This document shows positions 10,573 through 20,401 of a stretch of 64,000 nucleotides of DNA, one piece after another. The position numbers and the translations under genes are program-made. This DNA is from Lotus japonicus (taxonomy: Eukaryota; Streptophyta; Magnoliopsida; Fabales; Fabaceae). Every line of letters starts with the position of its first letter. Position 1 is the stretch's first letter. The stretch lies in the NCBI RefSeq assembly GCF_012489685.1, contig NC_080041.1, forward strand, positions 137,035,785-137,099,784, given 5' to 3'. The notes below the pieces were generated by a model that saw only the letters and a program-made list of their open reading frames with translations, had not been told where the DNA came from and made no database searches.

Positions 10573-12533
10573 TTAATCCTTAGTGATATCGATGAAGTCG
10601 TGGGGTCCGTTATCCTGTGGAAATATTTTGACTACGTTGGGCAACGTTATATTCAGATAATGAACAGATTTACTCGGTGCAAACACAGCAACCTGCAAGT
10701 AAATTGCAGATTTAAAACCCACCATGCGTACTTGTTCAAAGGAAGCAAGATTAATGTTTAGGTAATAGATGATAGACCTTTTGGAGAACGAGAACAGCTC
10801 CAACAGTTATGACATTCCCAAATTCGCTGTCAGTGAAGGCCTTGCGATGGATGCTTGTAAGATCAAGTTTTGATCTAGTAGTACAACTCTTATGTTTTGA
10901 TGATTACAAGTTAACTTTTGAGTATGAACAATTATGGTACTCTAACGTGTTTTTCTGAGTGTGCTGTCTACAGGCTCTGACCTCAATTCCATCTCACACA
11001 AATCAGAAGCACTGTGCATATAGAGTGACCCAAGCAACGCTTTCGCAACATCTATGTTCAGTATGAACAGTAGAATTGCTTCAGAAGATCTGAAGTTATA
11101 CAAGCTCTGATAAGGACTCAGTCACTAGAAGTTCTGAAGATCCAGAAAGTCTGATAACCAAGAAACACTGAAGGATCAGATGTTCTGATGGTGTAGAAGA
11201 CTCTGAAGATCCAGAAGCTGATTAGTGAAATTCTGATGTCCAGAAGCAAGATACTCTGAAGACCATGTACTTCCCTCTGAGTTCAGAATCAGAAGATACA
11301 ATGGTCAGAGGATCTGGGTTTTCCCTCTGACTCTGATCAACCGGCTTCACAAGTTCCAACATGAAGCTTTCTCCTGATCAGAAGTCTCCTAGGTTTAAAG
11401 GTCAAGTCGCTATCCAAGTACAAAAGCAACTGTACCTTCCTGACGACCTACCTAACAGTCTCAGACACAGCAGAAGCTGGATTTTCCAGAACTGCCCTCC
11501 AACGGTAGCATTTCCCATGCAACGCTCAACCCTAATCCTTGGAGTATATAAAGAGGTTGAAGACTGAAGGAAGCGGCTAGAAGCATTCATATACGCGCAA
11601 GACAAATTCAAATTCTTCTAAGCTTTCTTTCATCTGAAATTCATTGTGTTTACTATTAGCTTTTTAGAAGCAAATCTCTTGTAAACAATTCTTTGATAAA
11701 CAGTTTGTTTAGTTCCTTTAGGAGATCAAGGTTGATCGGATCCTAGAGAAGACTAAGAGAGTGAAACTTAGTGTGAGCTAAGTCAGTGTAATTGTTAGTC
11801 ACTTGTAGGTTTCAAGTGCAGTTGTAACTCTTACCTGATTAGTGGATTGCCTTCATTCTAAGAAGGAAGAAATCACCTTAACGGGTGGACTGGAGTAGCT
11901 TGAGTGATTTATCAAGTGAACCAGGATAAAATCCTTGTGTACTTTTCTATCTCTTATCTTTAGCACTTAAGTTCTCGAAAGATTTGTCAAAATCTTTAAG
12001 GTGGAAGCTTTATCTTGAAAACGTTATTCAAACCCCCCCTTTCTACCGTTTTTCATACCTTCAATGCTCGCGTCAACGGTGCCCGTAGGGTCCTAAATCG
12101 ATGCAATCGTGAGAGAAAGTGAGGCAAAAAAATGTACGGTTAAAGAAGCTGGACAAAAGCGAGGAAATACCTTGAGGGTAACTTTGGCATCTCCGAAACC
12201 ATTGGGAATGCATGATTTAATAACAGCAACAACACTCTCTACTCTCTCAACATTCGTTGTGATATTGCCCAGCGGAGTGGCAGATTCCACCAATTGCAGG
12301 GCTGAAAGCCAAGCATTTGAATTGAAATCAGGATCAGTTTCTGTTGATCTGTCTTCGAGCGCACGCCTCACAATTTCTTGGGTCGGAATGAGTAGTGTGT
12401 TAGTGTTGGATCTACGGGAATACATGGCAGCCTGGACGGCGCCAGCTGGGCCAGGAATGAGAGGACGAGAGCTGCTAGAAGTGTTGCCTTGACGTTTGCA
12501 ACGGCGGACGAATGCATTCAGGTCCTGTTCCAT
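10573..12533 (-). pseudogene. HROB-like OB-fold protein gene of the MULE, split by a solo LTR
   Basis: Exons on the minus strand are 12533-12171, 12092-12064 continued at 10850-10778, and 10692-10573. Ignoring the solo LTR and its duplicated ATGCT, all joins are GT-AG, phase 0, with no stop, giving 194 residues. Recognisable parts are an N-terminal MEQDLNAFVRRCKRQ helix, IPGPAGAVQAAM, a VVAVIKSC strand, an ASIHRK turn, and a C-terminal GAVLVLQKVAVFAPSKSVHY strand pair. These match the OB-fold domain (DUF4539) of HROB/C17orf53 homologues, which in animals bind DNA and recruit the MCM8-MCM9 helicase in homologous recombination. The gene is short compared with vertebrate HROB and keeps mainly the OB region. 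Spliced-gene structure inside a transposon implies capture or long-term residence. Without the LTR the frame is clean, unlike the other two MULE genes. Confidence 0.78.
10856..12063 (+). mobile_element. Solo LTR of the SIRE-type copia family
   Basis: This 1,208-bp sequence begins TGTAAGATCAAG and ends CATACCTTCA. It is flanked by a perfect 5-bp duplication ATGCT (10851-10855 and 12064-12068). It is closely similar to the two LTRs at 13773 and 24678 but has more differences from them than they have from each other. No internal region is attached, so the element was lost by LTR-LTR recombination. It interrupts exon 2 of the HROB-like gene. Confidence 0.95.
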
Positions 12534-13077
12534 GGTATGTTTTTTTTATCTTCGTTGCAAGACAGGAAGAAAAGGATGAAGAAGAAGAATAGAGAAACCA
12601 GAGAGATTTATAGCAGAATGGTTAAAAGATTTATGGTGTTTGGTGGATAGTACAAGTGTGGTTGGGGTTGGTTGGTGGTAGAGAGTAATGTCAGGTTTCA
12701 AGTTCGTCATTTAGTGGATGAAAATGACAAGACTCTGATGACGGAGTGGTTGGAAATGACATGACTCTGATGATGGAGTGCTTGGAAATGACAGGACTCT
12801 GATGAAAATGTCGGGTTGTCTATGTTAATTATCCCTGATGCTGTTTCAATCAACTGATGTTTAATATAAAATGTCCATCAAAATAATAAGGCCCATCAAT
12901 ATAACAATGACCATCAAATTACTATTATTAAAAGCAGCAAATGAACAACATAAGGGCAAGGCCCATCAGATTAATATTACAGAGCGTTTACAAATGAATA
13001 TTACACAAAGTGTGGTGTCAGTCTAAGGTGATGTCTACATAACTTTGGTGACTAAGAGGAACACCAAAAGTAACAAG
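12534..13077. other. Spacer between two MULE genes, with a short tandem repeat
   Basis: It lies between the start of the HROB-like gene and the stop of the transposase-OTU gene, both on the minus strand, and probably holds the promoter of the former and 3' UTR of the latter. At 12719-12805 a ~32-35-bp unit containing GAAATGACAAGACTCTGATG repeats nearly three times. Confidence 0.55.
12607..12613 (-). promoter_or_regulatory. Likely TATA box of the HROB-like gene
   Basis: On the minus strand the sequence reads CTATAAATCTC, about 75 bp before the ATG at 12533. The spacing suits a short 5' UTR. Confidence 0.45.
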
Positions 13078-13772
13078 TCAAGCTTCGAATTCTGATGTGA
13101 ACCTGCGTAAACGTGTATCATATGGGACGCACCAGCTTACTGATGTAGGATCAACATACCGTTCCCACTGGAGAGCAATTGGCGGCATAGAATGTCCAGG
13201 AGTTAGATGGAGCTACATTATAGAGAATAACAATAAAATTAGATAACTTGCAAATACAACAAATTAATTCACAAATTGGATATTAGTGTACTCAATAAAA
13301 AAATACCTGTACAAAGTGATTTATCACATGACCAACAACTATAACACGATGTACATCCGGTGGACCTTCTCCTCTTAGTGGAAGGTATGACCAACAACCC
13401 TTAGAGGAGATGGATATGAACACCACTTGGAACCTGGTTGCTACAAGGTATCCCATCTCTGGCAGTTGCATCCATTTATCCTCGGTAGCCGGATGACCAG
13501 GAGGAAGAGTGAGTCGGGAATGTAAGGCATTAACCACATGTCTGGACCACATTTCATCATACAACCCTCTGTGTCGTTCAAGTTCGTCTATCAACGCTGC
13601 CCTAACCCATGACCAACCTTCCTCACCTGATGGTAGTCCCAGTAATGCAGCAATGGCTCTATAGCCACAGTTACCATCATCCTCAACGTTTTGAACTGTG
13701 TGTATATATGGGTGGAAAAAGGATGGAAAATTACCCATGAAATAGCTTGTATCAGACTTCTTCACACGCTTC

Positions 13773-14979
13773 TGTAAGATCAAGTTTTGATCTAGTAGTA
13801 CAACTCTATGTTTTGATGATTACAAGTTAACCTTTTGATATGAACAATTGTGGTACTCTAACGTGTTTTTCTGAGTGTGCTATTTACAGGCTCTGACCTC
13901 AACTCAATCTCACACAAATCAGAAGCACTGTGTATAAAGAGCAACCCAAGCAACGCTTTCGCATTCACCATGTTCAGTATGAACAGTGGAAAAGCTTCAG
14001 AAGTTCTGAAGTTATACAAACTCTGATGTGGACTCAGTCACTAGAAGCTCTGAAGATCTAGAAAGTCTGATAACCAAGAAACACTGAAGGCTCAGATATT
14101 CTGATGGTGTAGAAGACTCTGAAGATCCAGAAGTTGATTAGTGAAATTCTGTTGTCCAGAAGCAAGATACTCTGAAGACCATGTACTTCCCTCTGAGTTC
14201 AGAATCAGAAGATACAATGGTCAGAGGATCTGGGTTTTCCCTCTGACTCTGATCAACCGGCTTCACAAGTTCCAACATGAAGCTTTCTCCTGATCAGAAG
14301 TCTCCTAGGTATAAAGGTCAAGTCGCTATCCAAGTACAAAAGCAACTGTACCTTCCTGACGACCTACCTAACAGTCTCAGACACAGCAGAAGCTGGATTT
14401 TCCAGAACTGCCCTCCAACGGTAGCATTTCCCATGCAACGCTCAACCCTAATCCTTGGAGTATATAAAGAGGATGAAGACTGAAAGAAACGGCTAGAAGC
14501 ATTCACATACGCGCAAGACAAACTTAAATTCTTCTAAGCTTTCTTTCATCTGAAATTCATTGAGTTTACTATTAGCTTTTTAGAAGCAAATCTCTTGTAA
14601 ACAATTCTTTGATAAACAGTTTGTTTAGTTCCTTTAGGAGATCAAGGTTGATCGGATCCTAGAGAAGACTAAGAGAGTGAATCTTAGTGTGAGCTAAGTC
14701 AGTGTAATTGTTAGTCACTTGTAGGTTTCAAGTGCAGTTGTAACTCTTACCTGATTAGTGGATTGCCTTCATTCTAAGAAGGAAGAAATCACCTTAACGG
14801 GTGGACTGGAGTAGCTTGAGTGATTTATCAAGTGAACCAGGATAAAATCCTTGTGTGCTTCTCTATCTCTTATCTTTAGCACTTAAGTTCTCGAAAGATT
14901 TGTCGAAATCTTTAAGGTGGAAGTTTTATACTGAAAACGTTATTCAAACCCCCCCTTTCTACCGTTTTTCATACCTTCA
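13773..14979 (+). repeat. 5' LTR of the SIRE-type element
   Basis: Begins TGTAAGATCAAG, ends ATACCTTCA. A TATA box, GAGTATATAAAGAGG, lies around 14458-14472 and is the likely promoter of the genomic transcript. Confidence 0.95.
14460..14468 (+). promoter_or_regulatory. LTR promoter TATA box
   Basis: GTATATAAAG within the 5' LTR; the same sequence is kept in the solo LTR and the 3' LTR. Confidence 0.6.
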
Positions 14980-14981
14980 AT

Positions 14982-14993
14982 TGGTATCAGAGC
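14982..14993 (+). other. Primer binding site (tRNA-iMet type)
   Basis: TGGTATCAGAGC lies two bases after the 5' LTR and is complementary to the 3' end of initiator methionine tRNA. Confidence 0.9.
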
Positions 14994-15101
14994 GCAAGTT
15001 CTGATTACCACACCTAACAGTGTTCAGTGATCCGGGCCGGTGTGAAAAAAAATGGCTGCCACCACCAGTGAAACTCAAAGAGATGGTTACAATGCAAAGA
15101 G

Positions 15102-16967
15102 ATGGTTACAATGTTCGACGGTCAAAGGTTCGAATATTGGAAAGATAGACTGGAAAGTTTCTTTCTGGGTTTCGATGCAGATCTCTGGGATATTATTGTG
15201 GATGGCTACGAGCGTCCAGTTGATGCAGATGGCAAGAAGATCCCAAGGTCAGAGATGACTGCAGATCAAAAGAAGCTGTACTCACAACATCACAAAGCAA
15301 GAGCAATTCTTCTAAGTGCTATTTCCTATGAAGAGTACCAGAAGATTACAGATCGTGAGTTTGCGAAAGGCATTTTCGAATCTCTGAAGATGTCTCATGA
15401 AGGAAACAAGAAAGTCAAAGAATCAAAGGCATTGTCCTTGATCCAAAAGTATGAATCCTTCATCATGGAGCCAAATGAGTCCATTGAAGAAATGTTCTCC
15501 AGATTTCAGTTGCTTGTAGCTGGCATACGACCTCTCAACAAGAGCTACACAACAAAAGATCATGTCATAAGGGTCATCAGGTGTCTTCCTGAAAGTTGGA
15601 TGCCTTTAGTGACTTCAATAGAGCTCACGAGAGACGTTGAGAATATGAGTTTAGAAGAACTCATCAGCATTTTGAAATGCCATGAGCTGAAGCGCTCAGA
15701 GATGCAAGATCTGAGGAAAAAGTCCATAGCCTTGAAATCTAAATCTGAAAAGGCTAAGGTTGAGAAGTCAAAAGCTCTTCAAGCAGAAGAAGAGGAATCT
15801 GAAGAAGCATCAAAAGATTCTGATGAAGATGAGCTGACTCTGATCTCCAAGAGACTCAATCGCATCTGGAAGCACAGGCAGAGCAAATACAAAGGCTCTG
15901 GAAAGGCAAAAGGAAAGTCTGAATCCTCAGGTCAGAAGAAGTCCTCACTTAAGGAAGTCACATGCTTTGAGTGCAAAGAATCAGGGCACTACAAAAGTGA
16001 CTGTCCAAGATTGAAGAAGGACAAGAAGCCAAAGAAGCACTTCAAGACAAAGAAGAGTCTGATGGTGACATTTGATGAATCAGAGTCAGAGGATGTTGAC
16101 TCTGATGGTGAAGTCCAAGGACTCATGGCTATTGTCAAAGACAAGGAAGCAGAGTCAAAGAGAGTTGATGACTCTGACTCAGAATCAGAAGGAAATCCTA
16201 ACTCAGACGATGAAAATGAGGTATTCGCTTCTTTCTCTACCTCTGAACTGAAACATGCATTGTCTGATATTATGGATAAGTATAACTCCTTATTGTCTAA
16301 GCATAAGAAGCTGAAAAAGAACTTATCTGCTGTTTCCAAGACTTCTTCTGAACATGAGAAAATTATTTCTGATTTGAAAAATGATAATCATGCCTTGATC
16401 AATTCTAACTCTGTGCTTAAGAACCAGATTGCTAAGTTAGAAGAAATTGTTGCCTATGATGCCTCTGATTGTAGAAATGAATCTAAGTATGAAAAGTCTT
16501 TTCAAAGATTCCTAGCTAAAAGCGTGGATAGAAGCTTAATGGCTTCAATGATCTATGGCGTAAGCAGAAATGGAATGCATGGCATTGGCTATTCTAAACC
16601 AATTAGAAATGAGCCCTCTGTGTCTAAAGCTAAATCCTTGTATGAATGCTTTGTTCCCTCTGGTACCATATTGCCTGATCCTGTACCTGCTAAAGTTGCT
16701 AAACACCCTCTTAAAAAGGGATCTTTCTCTATGACTAAATATCATGAAAATATTCCTTTAAAATATCATGTTGAGACACCCAAGTTGATCAGAACCTCTG
16801 GGGTAACTAACAAGAGAGGACCCAAAAAGTGGGTACCTAAGGACAAGATTATCTATGTTGCAGATATCCTTGATAGCTCCACTGAAACACCAATCATGGT
16901 ATCTGGACAGTGGATGCTCGCGTCACATGACGGGAGAAAGGCGTATGTTCCGAGAGCTGAAACTTAA
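15102..16967 (+). CDS. Gag of the SIRE-type copia element
   Basis: The 621-residue frame starts at [17 protein letters not shown], a region typical of SIRE gag, and carries the UBN2-type gag domain. A CCHC zinc knuckle, [14 protein letters not shown], begins near residue 288. A Ser/Asp/Glu-rich spacer and coiled coil follow. An upstream ATG at 15052 ([17 protein letters not shown]) looks like the family's usual N-terminus but is in a different frame. A 19-bp tandem duplication (CAAAGAGATGGTTACAATG twice) sits right at the junction, so the true start may be broken. The last 113 bp overlap pol in another frame. Confidence 0.85.
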   Translation: MVTMFDGQRFEYWKDRLESFFLGFDADLWDIIVDGYERPVDADGKKIPRSEMTADQKKLYSQHHKARAILLSAISYEEYQKITDREFAKGIFESLKMSHEGNKKVKESKALSLIQKYESFIMEPNESIEEMFSRFQLLVAGIRPLNKSYTTKDHVIRVIRCLPESWMPLVTSIELTRDVENMSLEELISILKCHELKRSEMQDLRKKSIALKSKSEKAKVEKSKALQAEEEESEEASKDSDEDELTLISKRLNRIWKHRQSKYKGSGKAKGKSESSGQKKSSLKEVTCFECKESGHYKSDCPRLKKDKKPKKHFKTKKSLMVTFDESESEDVDSDGEVQGLMAIVKDKEAESKRVDDSDSESEGNPNSDDENEVFASFSTSELKHALSDIMDKYNSLLSKHKKLKKNLSAVSKTSSEHEKIISDLKNDNHALINSNSVLKNQIAKLEEIVAYDASDCRNESKYEKSFQRFLAKSVDRSLMASMIYGVSRNGMHGIGYSKPIRNEPSVSKAKSLYECFVPSGTILPDPVPAKVAKHPLKKGSFSMTKYHENIPLKYHVETPKLIRTSGVTNKRGPKKWVPKDKIIYVADILDSSTETPIMVSGQWMLASHDGRKAYVPRAET

Positions 16968-19959
16968 GCCTGGAGGCGAAGTTGGCTTTGGAGGAAATGA
17001 AAAGGGTAAAATTGTTGGTACTGGTACTATTTGTGTAGATAGTAGTCCATGCATTGATAATGTGTTATTGGTAGACGGCTTAACACATAACTTATTGTCT
17101 ATAAGTCAATTAGCTGACAAGGGTTATGATGTTATATTCAATCAAAAGTCCTGCCGGGCTGTAAGTCAAATCGATGGCTCTGTTCTGTTTAACAGCAAGA
17201 GGAAGAACAACATTTATAAGATCAGATTATCTGAGTTGGAGGCTCAGAATGTGAAGTGCCTTCTGTCTGTTAATGAAGAGCAGTGGGTATGGCATAGACG
17301 GTTAGGGCATGCCAGTATGAGAAAGATTTCTCAGCTGAGCAAGCTAAACCTTGACAGGGGCTTACCCAATCTGAAGTTCGCTTCAGACGCTCTTTGTGAA
17401 GCATGTCAGAAAGGCAAATTCACAAAAGTCCCTTTTAAGGCAAAGAATGTTGTCTCAACCTCAAGGCCGTTAGAACTTCTGCATATCGACCTTTTTGGAC
17501 CAGTGAAAACTGAGTCTATAGGTGGCAAGAGATATGGGATGGTTATCGTTGATGACTATAGCCGCTGGACATGGGTAAAATTTCTAACCCGCAAGGATGA
17601 GTCTCATGCTGTGTTCTCTACCTTCATTGCTCAAGTGCAAAACGAGAAGGCTTGTAGGATTGTGCGTGTCAGAAGTGACCATGGTGGAGAGTTTGAGAAT
17701 GACAAATTTGAGAGTCTGTTTGATTCCTATGGAATTGCACATGATTTCTCTTGTCCCAGAACTCCTCAACAAAATGGTGTTGTTGAGAGGAAGAACATAA
17801 CTCTTCAGGAGATGGCTAGAACCATGCTCCAAGAAACTGGCATGGCTAAGCACTTTTGGGCAGAGGCAGTAAATACAGCATGTTACATTCATAACAGAAT
17901 CTCTGTGAGACCAATTCTGAATAAGACTCCTTATGAATTGTGGAAGAACATAAAACCCAACATTTCTTATTTTCATCCTTTTGGCTGTGTTTGTTATGTT
18001 CTCAATACTAAGGATAGATTGCATAAATTTGATGCTAAGTCTTCTAAGTGTCTATTACTCGGTTACTCAGAGAGATCTAAAGGTTTTAGATTTTATAATA
18101 CTGATGCTAAGACTATTGAAGAATCTATTCATGTTAGATTTGACGATAAGCTTGACTCTGACCAGTCAAAGCTAGTTGAAAAGTTTGCAGATTTAAGCAT
18201 TAATGTTTCTGACAAAGGTAAAGCTCCAGAGGAAGTTGAGCCAGAGGAAGATGAACCAGAGGAAGAAGCTGGTCCCTCTAACTCACAAACTCTGAAGAAG
18301 AGCAGAATCACTGCAGCTCACCCTAAGGAATTGATTTTGGGCAACAAAGACGAACCAGTCAGAACCAGATCTGCCTTCAGACCCTCTGAAGAGACCTTGC
18401 TCAGTCTGAAAGGATTGGTGTCCTTAATTGAACCCAAGTCCATAGATGAAGCTCTTCAGGACAAGGATTGGATTCTGGCCATGGAAGAAGAATTGAATCA
18501 ATTCTCCAAGAACGATGTTTGGAGCTTAGTGAAGAAGCCTGAGAGTGTCCATGTTATTGGAACGAAATGGGTATTCAGAAACAAGCTGAATGAGAAAGGA
18601 GATGTAGTCAGAAACAAGGCAAGGCTAGTTGCACAAGGCTACAGCCAGCAGGAAGGAATAGACTACACTGAAACATATGCTCCAGTAGCAAGACTGGAGG
18701 CAATCAGACTGTTGATCTCTTTTTCAGTGAATCACAACATAGTTCTACATCAGATGGACGTGAAGAGTGCCTTCCTAAATGGTTATATTTCAGAGGAAGT
18801 CTATGTTCATCAACCCCCAGGTTTTGAAGATGAGAAGAAACCAGACCATGTGTTCAAATTGAAGAAATCACTCTACGGTCTGAAGCAAGCTCCCAGAGCA
18901 TGGTATGAGAGACTTAGCTCATTCCTTCTGGAGAATGAGTTTGTAAGGGGTAAAGTAGATACAACTCTTTTTTGCAAGACTTATAAAGATGATATCTTAA
19001 TTGTGCAAATTTATGTTGATGATATTATATTTGGTTCTGCTAATCAATCTCTATGCAAAGAATTTTCTGAGATGATGCAGGCTGAATTTGAGATGAGTAT
19101 GATGGGAGAATTAAAGTACTTTCTGGGAATACAAGTTGATCAAACACCAGAAGGAACATATATCCATCAGAGCAAGTACACTAAAGAACTTCTGAAGAAG
19201 TTCAACATGCTGGAATCTACAGTGGCCAAGACTCCAATGCATCCTACATGCATTCTGGAGAAAGAAGATAAAAGTGGTAAAGTATGTCAGAAGCTCTATC
19301 GTGGCATGATAGGTTCACTTCTATACTTAACTGCATCTAGGCCAGACATACTATTTAGTGTTCATTTATGTGCTCGTTTCCAATCAGATCCAAGGGAAAC
19401 CCACTTAACTGCTGTTAAGAGGATCCTAAGGTATTTGAAAGGCACCACTAGCCTTGGCTTGATGTATAAGAAAACATCAGAGTATAAGCTTTCAGGTTAC
19501 TGTGATGCTGATTATGCTGGAGATAGAACAGAGAGAAAAAGTACTTCTGGAAATTGTCAATTTCTGGGAAGCAATCTAGTCTCATGGGCAAGCAAGAGGC
19601 AATCAACCATTGCACTATCAACTGCAGAGGCAGAATATATCTCAGCAGCAATATGCAGCACTCAGATGCTCTGGATGAAACATCAGCTGGAGGATTATCA
19701 GATCCTTGAGAGCAATATCCCAATCTATTGTGATAACACTGCTGCAATCTCATTGAGTAAGAATCCTATCTTGCATTCAAGGGCAAAGCACATTGAGGTA
19801 AAGTATCACTTTATTAGAGATTATGTACAGAAGGGCGTACTTCTTCTGAAGTTTGTTGATACTGACCATCAATGGGCAGATATCTTTACAAAGCCCTTAG
19901 CAGAGGATAAATTTAATTTTATTCTGAAAAATCTAAACATGGACTTTTGTCCAGAGTAA
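16855..19959 (+). CDS. Pol of the SIRE-type copia element
   Basis: The frame encodes, in order: a retropepsin-like protease with [10 protein letters not shown] (Asp ~18); a GAG-pre-integrase zinc region near WHRRLGHAS (~146); an integrase core with HIDLFGPV and the SDHGGEFEN strand; a reverse transcriptase with YVDDIIFGS near residue 720; and RNase H with [15 protein letters not shown] near residue 882. This is the copia order (integrase before RT). The first ~14 residues are unlikely to be a true start, because pol should be made as a fusion with gag. Pol is offset by one base from gag, so a frameshift or an indel lies between them. No internal stop is present. Confidence 0.9.
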   Translation: MLQISLIAPLKHQSWYLDSGCSRHMTGERRMFRELKLKPGGEVGFGGNEKGKIVGTGTICVDSSPCIDNVLLVDGLTHNLLSISQLADKGYDVIFNQKSCRAVSQIDGSVLFNSKRKNNIYKIRLSELEAQNVKCLLSVNEEQWVWHRRLGHASMRKISQLSKLNLDRGLPNLKFASDALCEACQKGKFTKVPFKAKNVVSTSRPLELLHIDLFGPVKTESIGGKRYGMVIVDDYSRWTWVKFLTRKDESHAVFSTFIAQVQNEKACRIVRVRSDHGGEFENDKFESLFDSYGIAHDFSCPRTPQQNGVVERKNITLQEMARTMLQETGMAKHFWAEAVNTACYIHNRISVRPILNKTPYELWKNIKPNISYFHPFGCVCYVLNTKDRLHKFDAKSSKCLLLGYSERSKGFRFYNTDAKTIEESIHVRFDDKLDSDQSKLVEKFADLSINVSDKGKAPEEVEPEEDEPEEEAGPSNSQTLKKSRITAAHPKELILGNKDEPVRTRSAFRPSEETLLSLKGLVSLIEPKSIDEALQDKDWILAMEEELNQFSKNDVWSLVKKPESVHVIGTKWVFRNKLNEKGDVVRNKARLVAQGYSQQEGIDYTETYAPVARLEAIRLLISFSVNHNIVLHQMDVKSAFLNGYISEEVYVHQPPGFEDEKKPDHVFKLKKSLYGLKQAPRAWYERLSSFLLENEFVRGKVDTTLFCKTYKDDILIVQIYVDDIIFGSANQSLCKEFSEMMQAEFEMSMMGELKYFLGIQVDQTPEGTYIHQSKYTKELLKKFNMLESTVAKTPMHPTCILEKEDKSGKVCQKLYRGMIGSLLYLTASRPDILFSVHLCARFQSDPRETHLTAVKRILRYLKGTTSLGLMYKKTSEYKLSGYCDADYAGDRTERKSTSGNCQFLGSNLVSWASKRQSTIALSTAEAEYISAAICSTQMLWMKHQLEDYQILESNIPIYCDNTAAISLSKNPILHSRAKHIEVKYHFIRDYVQKGVLLLKFVDTDHQWADIFTKPLAEDKFNFILKNLNMDFCPE

Positions 19960-20401
19960 AGATGGATCAGAACCTCTGACTATGATACTTCTTGATCAGA
20001 AGATGTCTAGTCCAGAAGGTAACTCAATCAGAGTGTGTGTACCCACTGGTACTGACTCTGAAGCTGAGACAGCAACACGTGTGTCAGTATTTCTGATGCA
20101 TAGTTCCTTGTGCCCTTGTGACAGTCTGTTATTATTGCGTGTAGATGTGCTTCTCTCCTGTGTGTGATTTGTGTATTTACTGTTACTATCTATCTTTAAT
20201 TTTCAACCGTTGATCTTAAAGTGCTTTTTGAATCAACAACGGTTATTTGTCAAAACCCACTATACACACACGATCTCTTTCACTTCCGGTTTTTACTCTC
20301 TCTCTCTGCTTTTTCGAAACCGCTTATCCTCGTTTTCTCTCTCGATCTCTCTTCATCTTTCAACCTTCATCTTCTACCTCAAACCTTCAATCGCTTCAAA
20401 A

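Noticed and set aside
11361..11567. 68-codon ORFs in all three copia LTR copies
   Set aside because: They lie in the LTR promoter region and end at the TATA box; conserved only because the LTRs are conserved.
20171..20401. Hydrophobic N-terminal extension of the env-position ORF, resembling a signal peptide
   Set aside because: The upstream open frame has no ATG; the extension depends on a GTG start that plants would rarely use.
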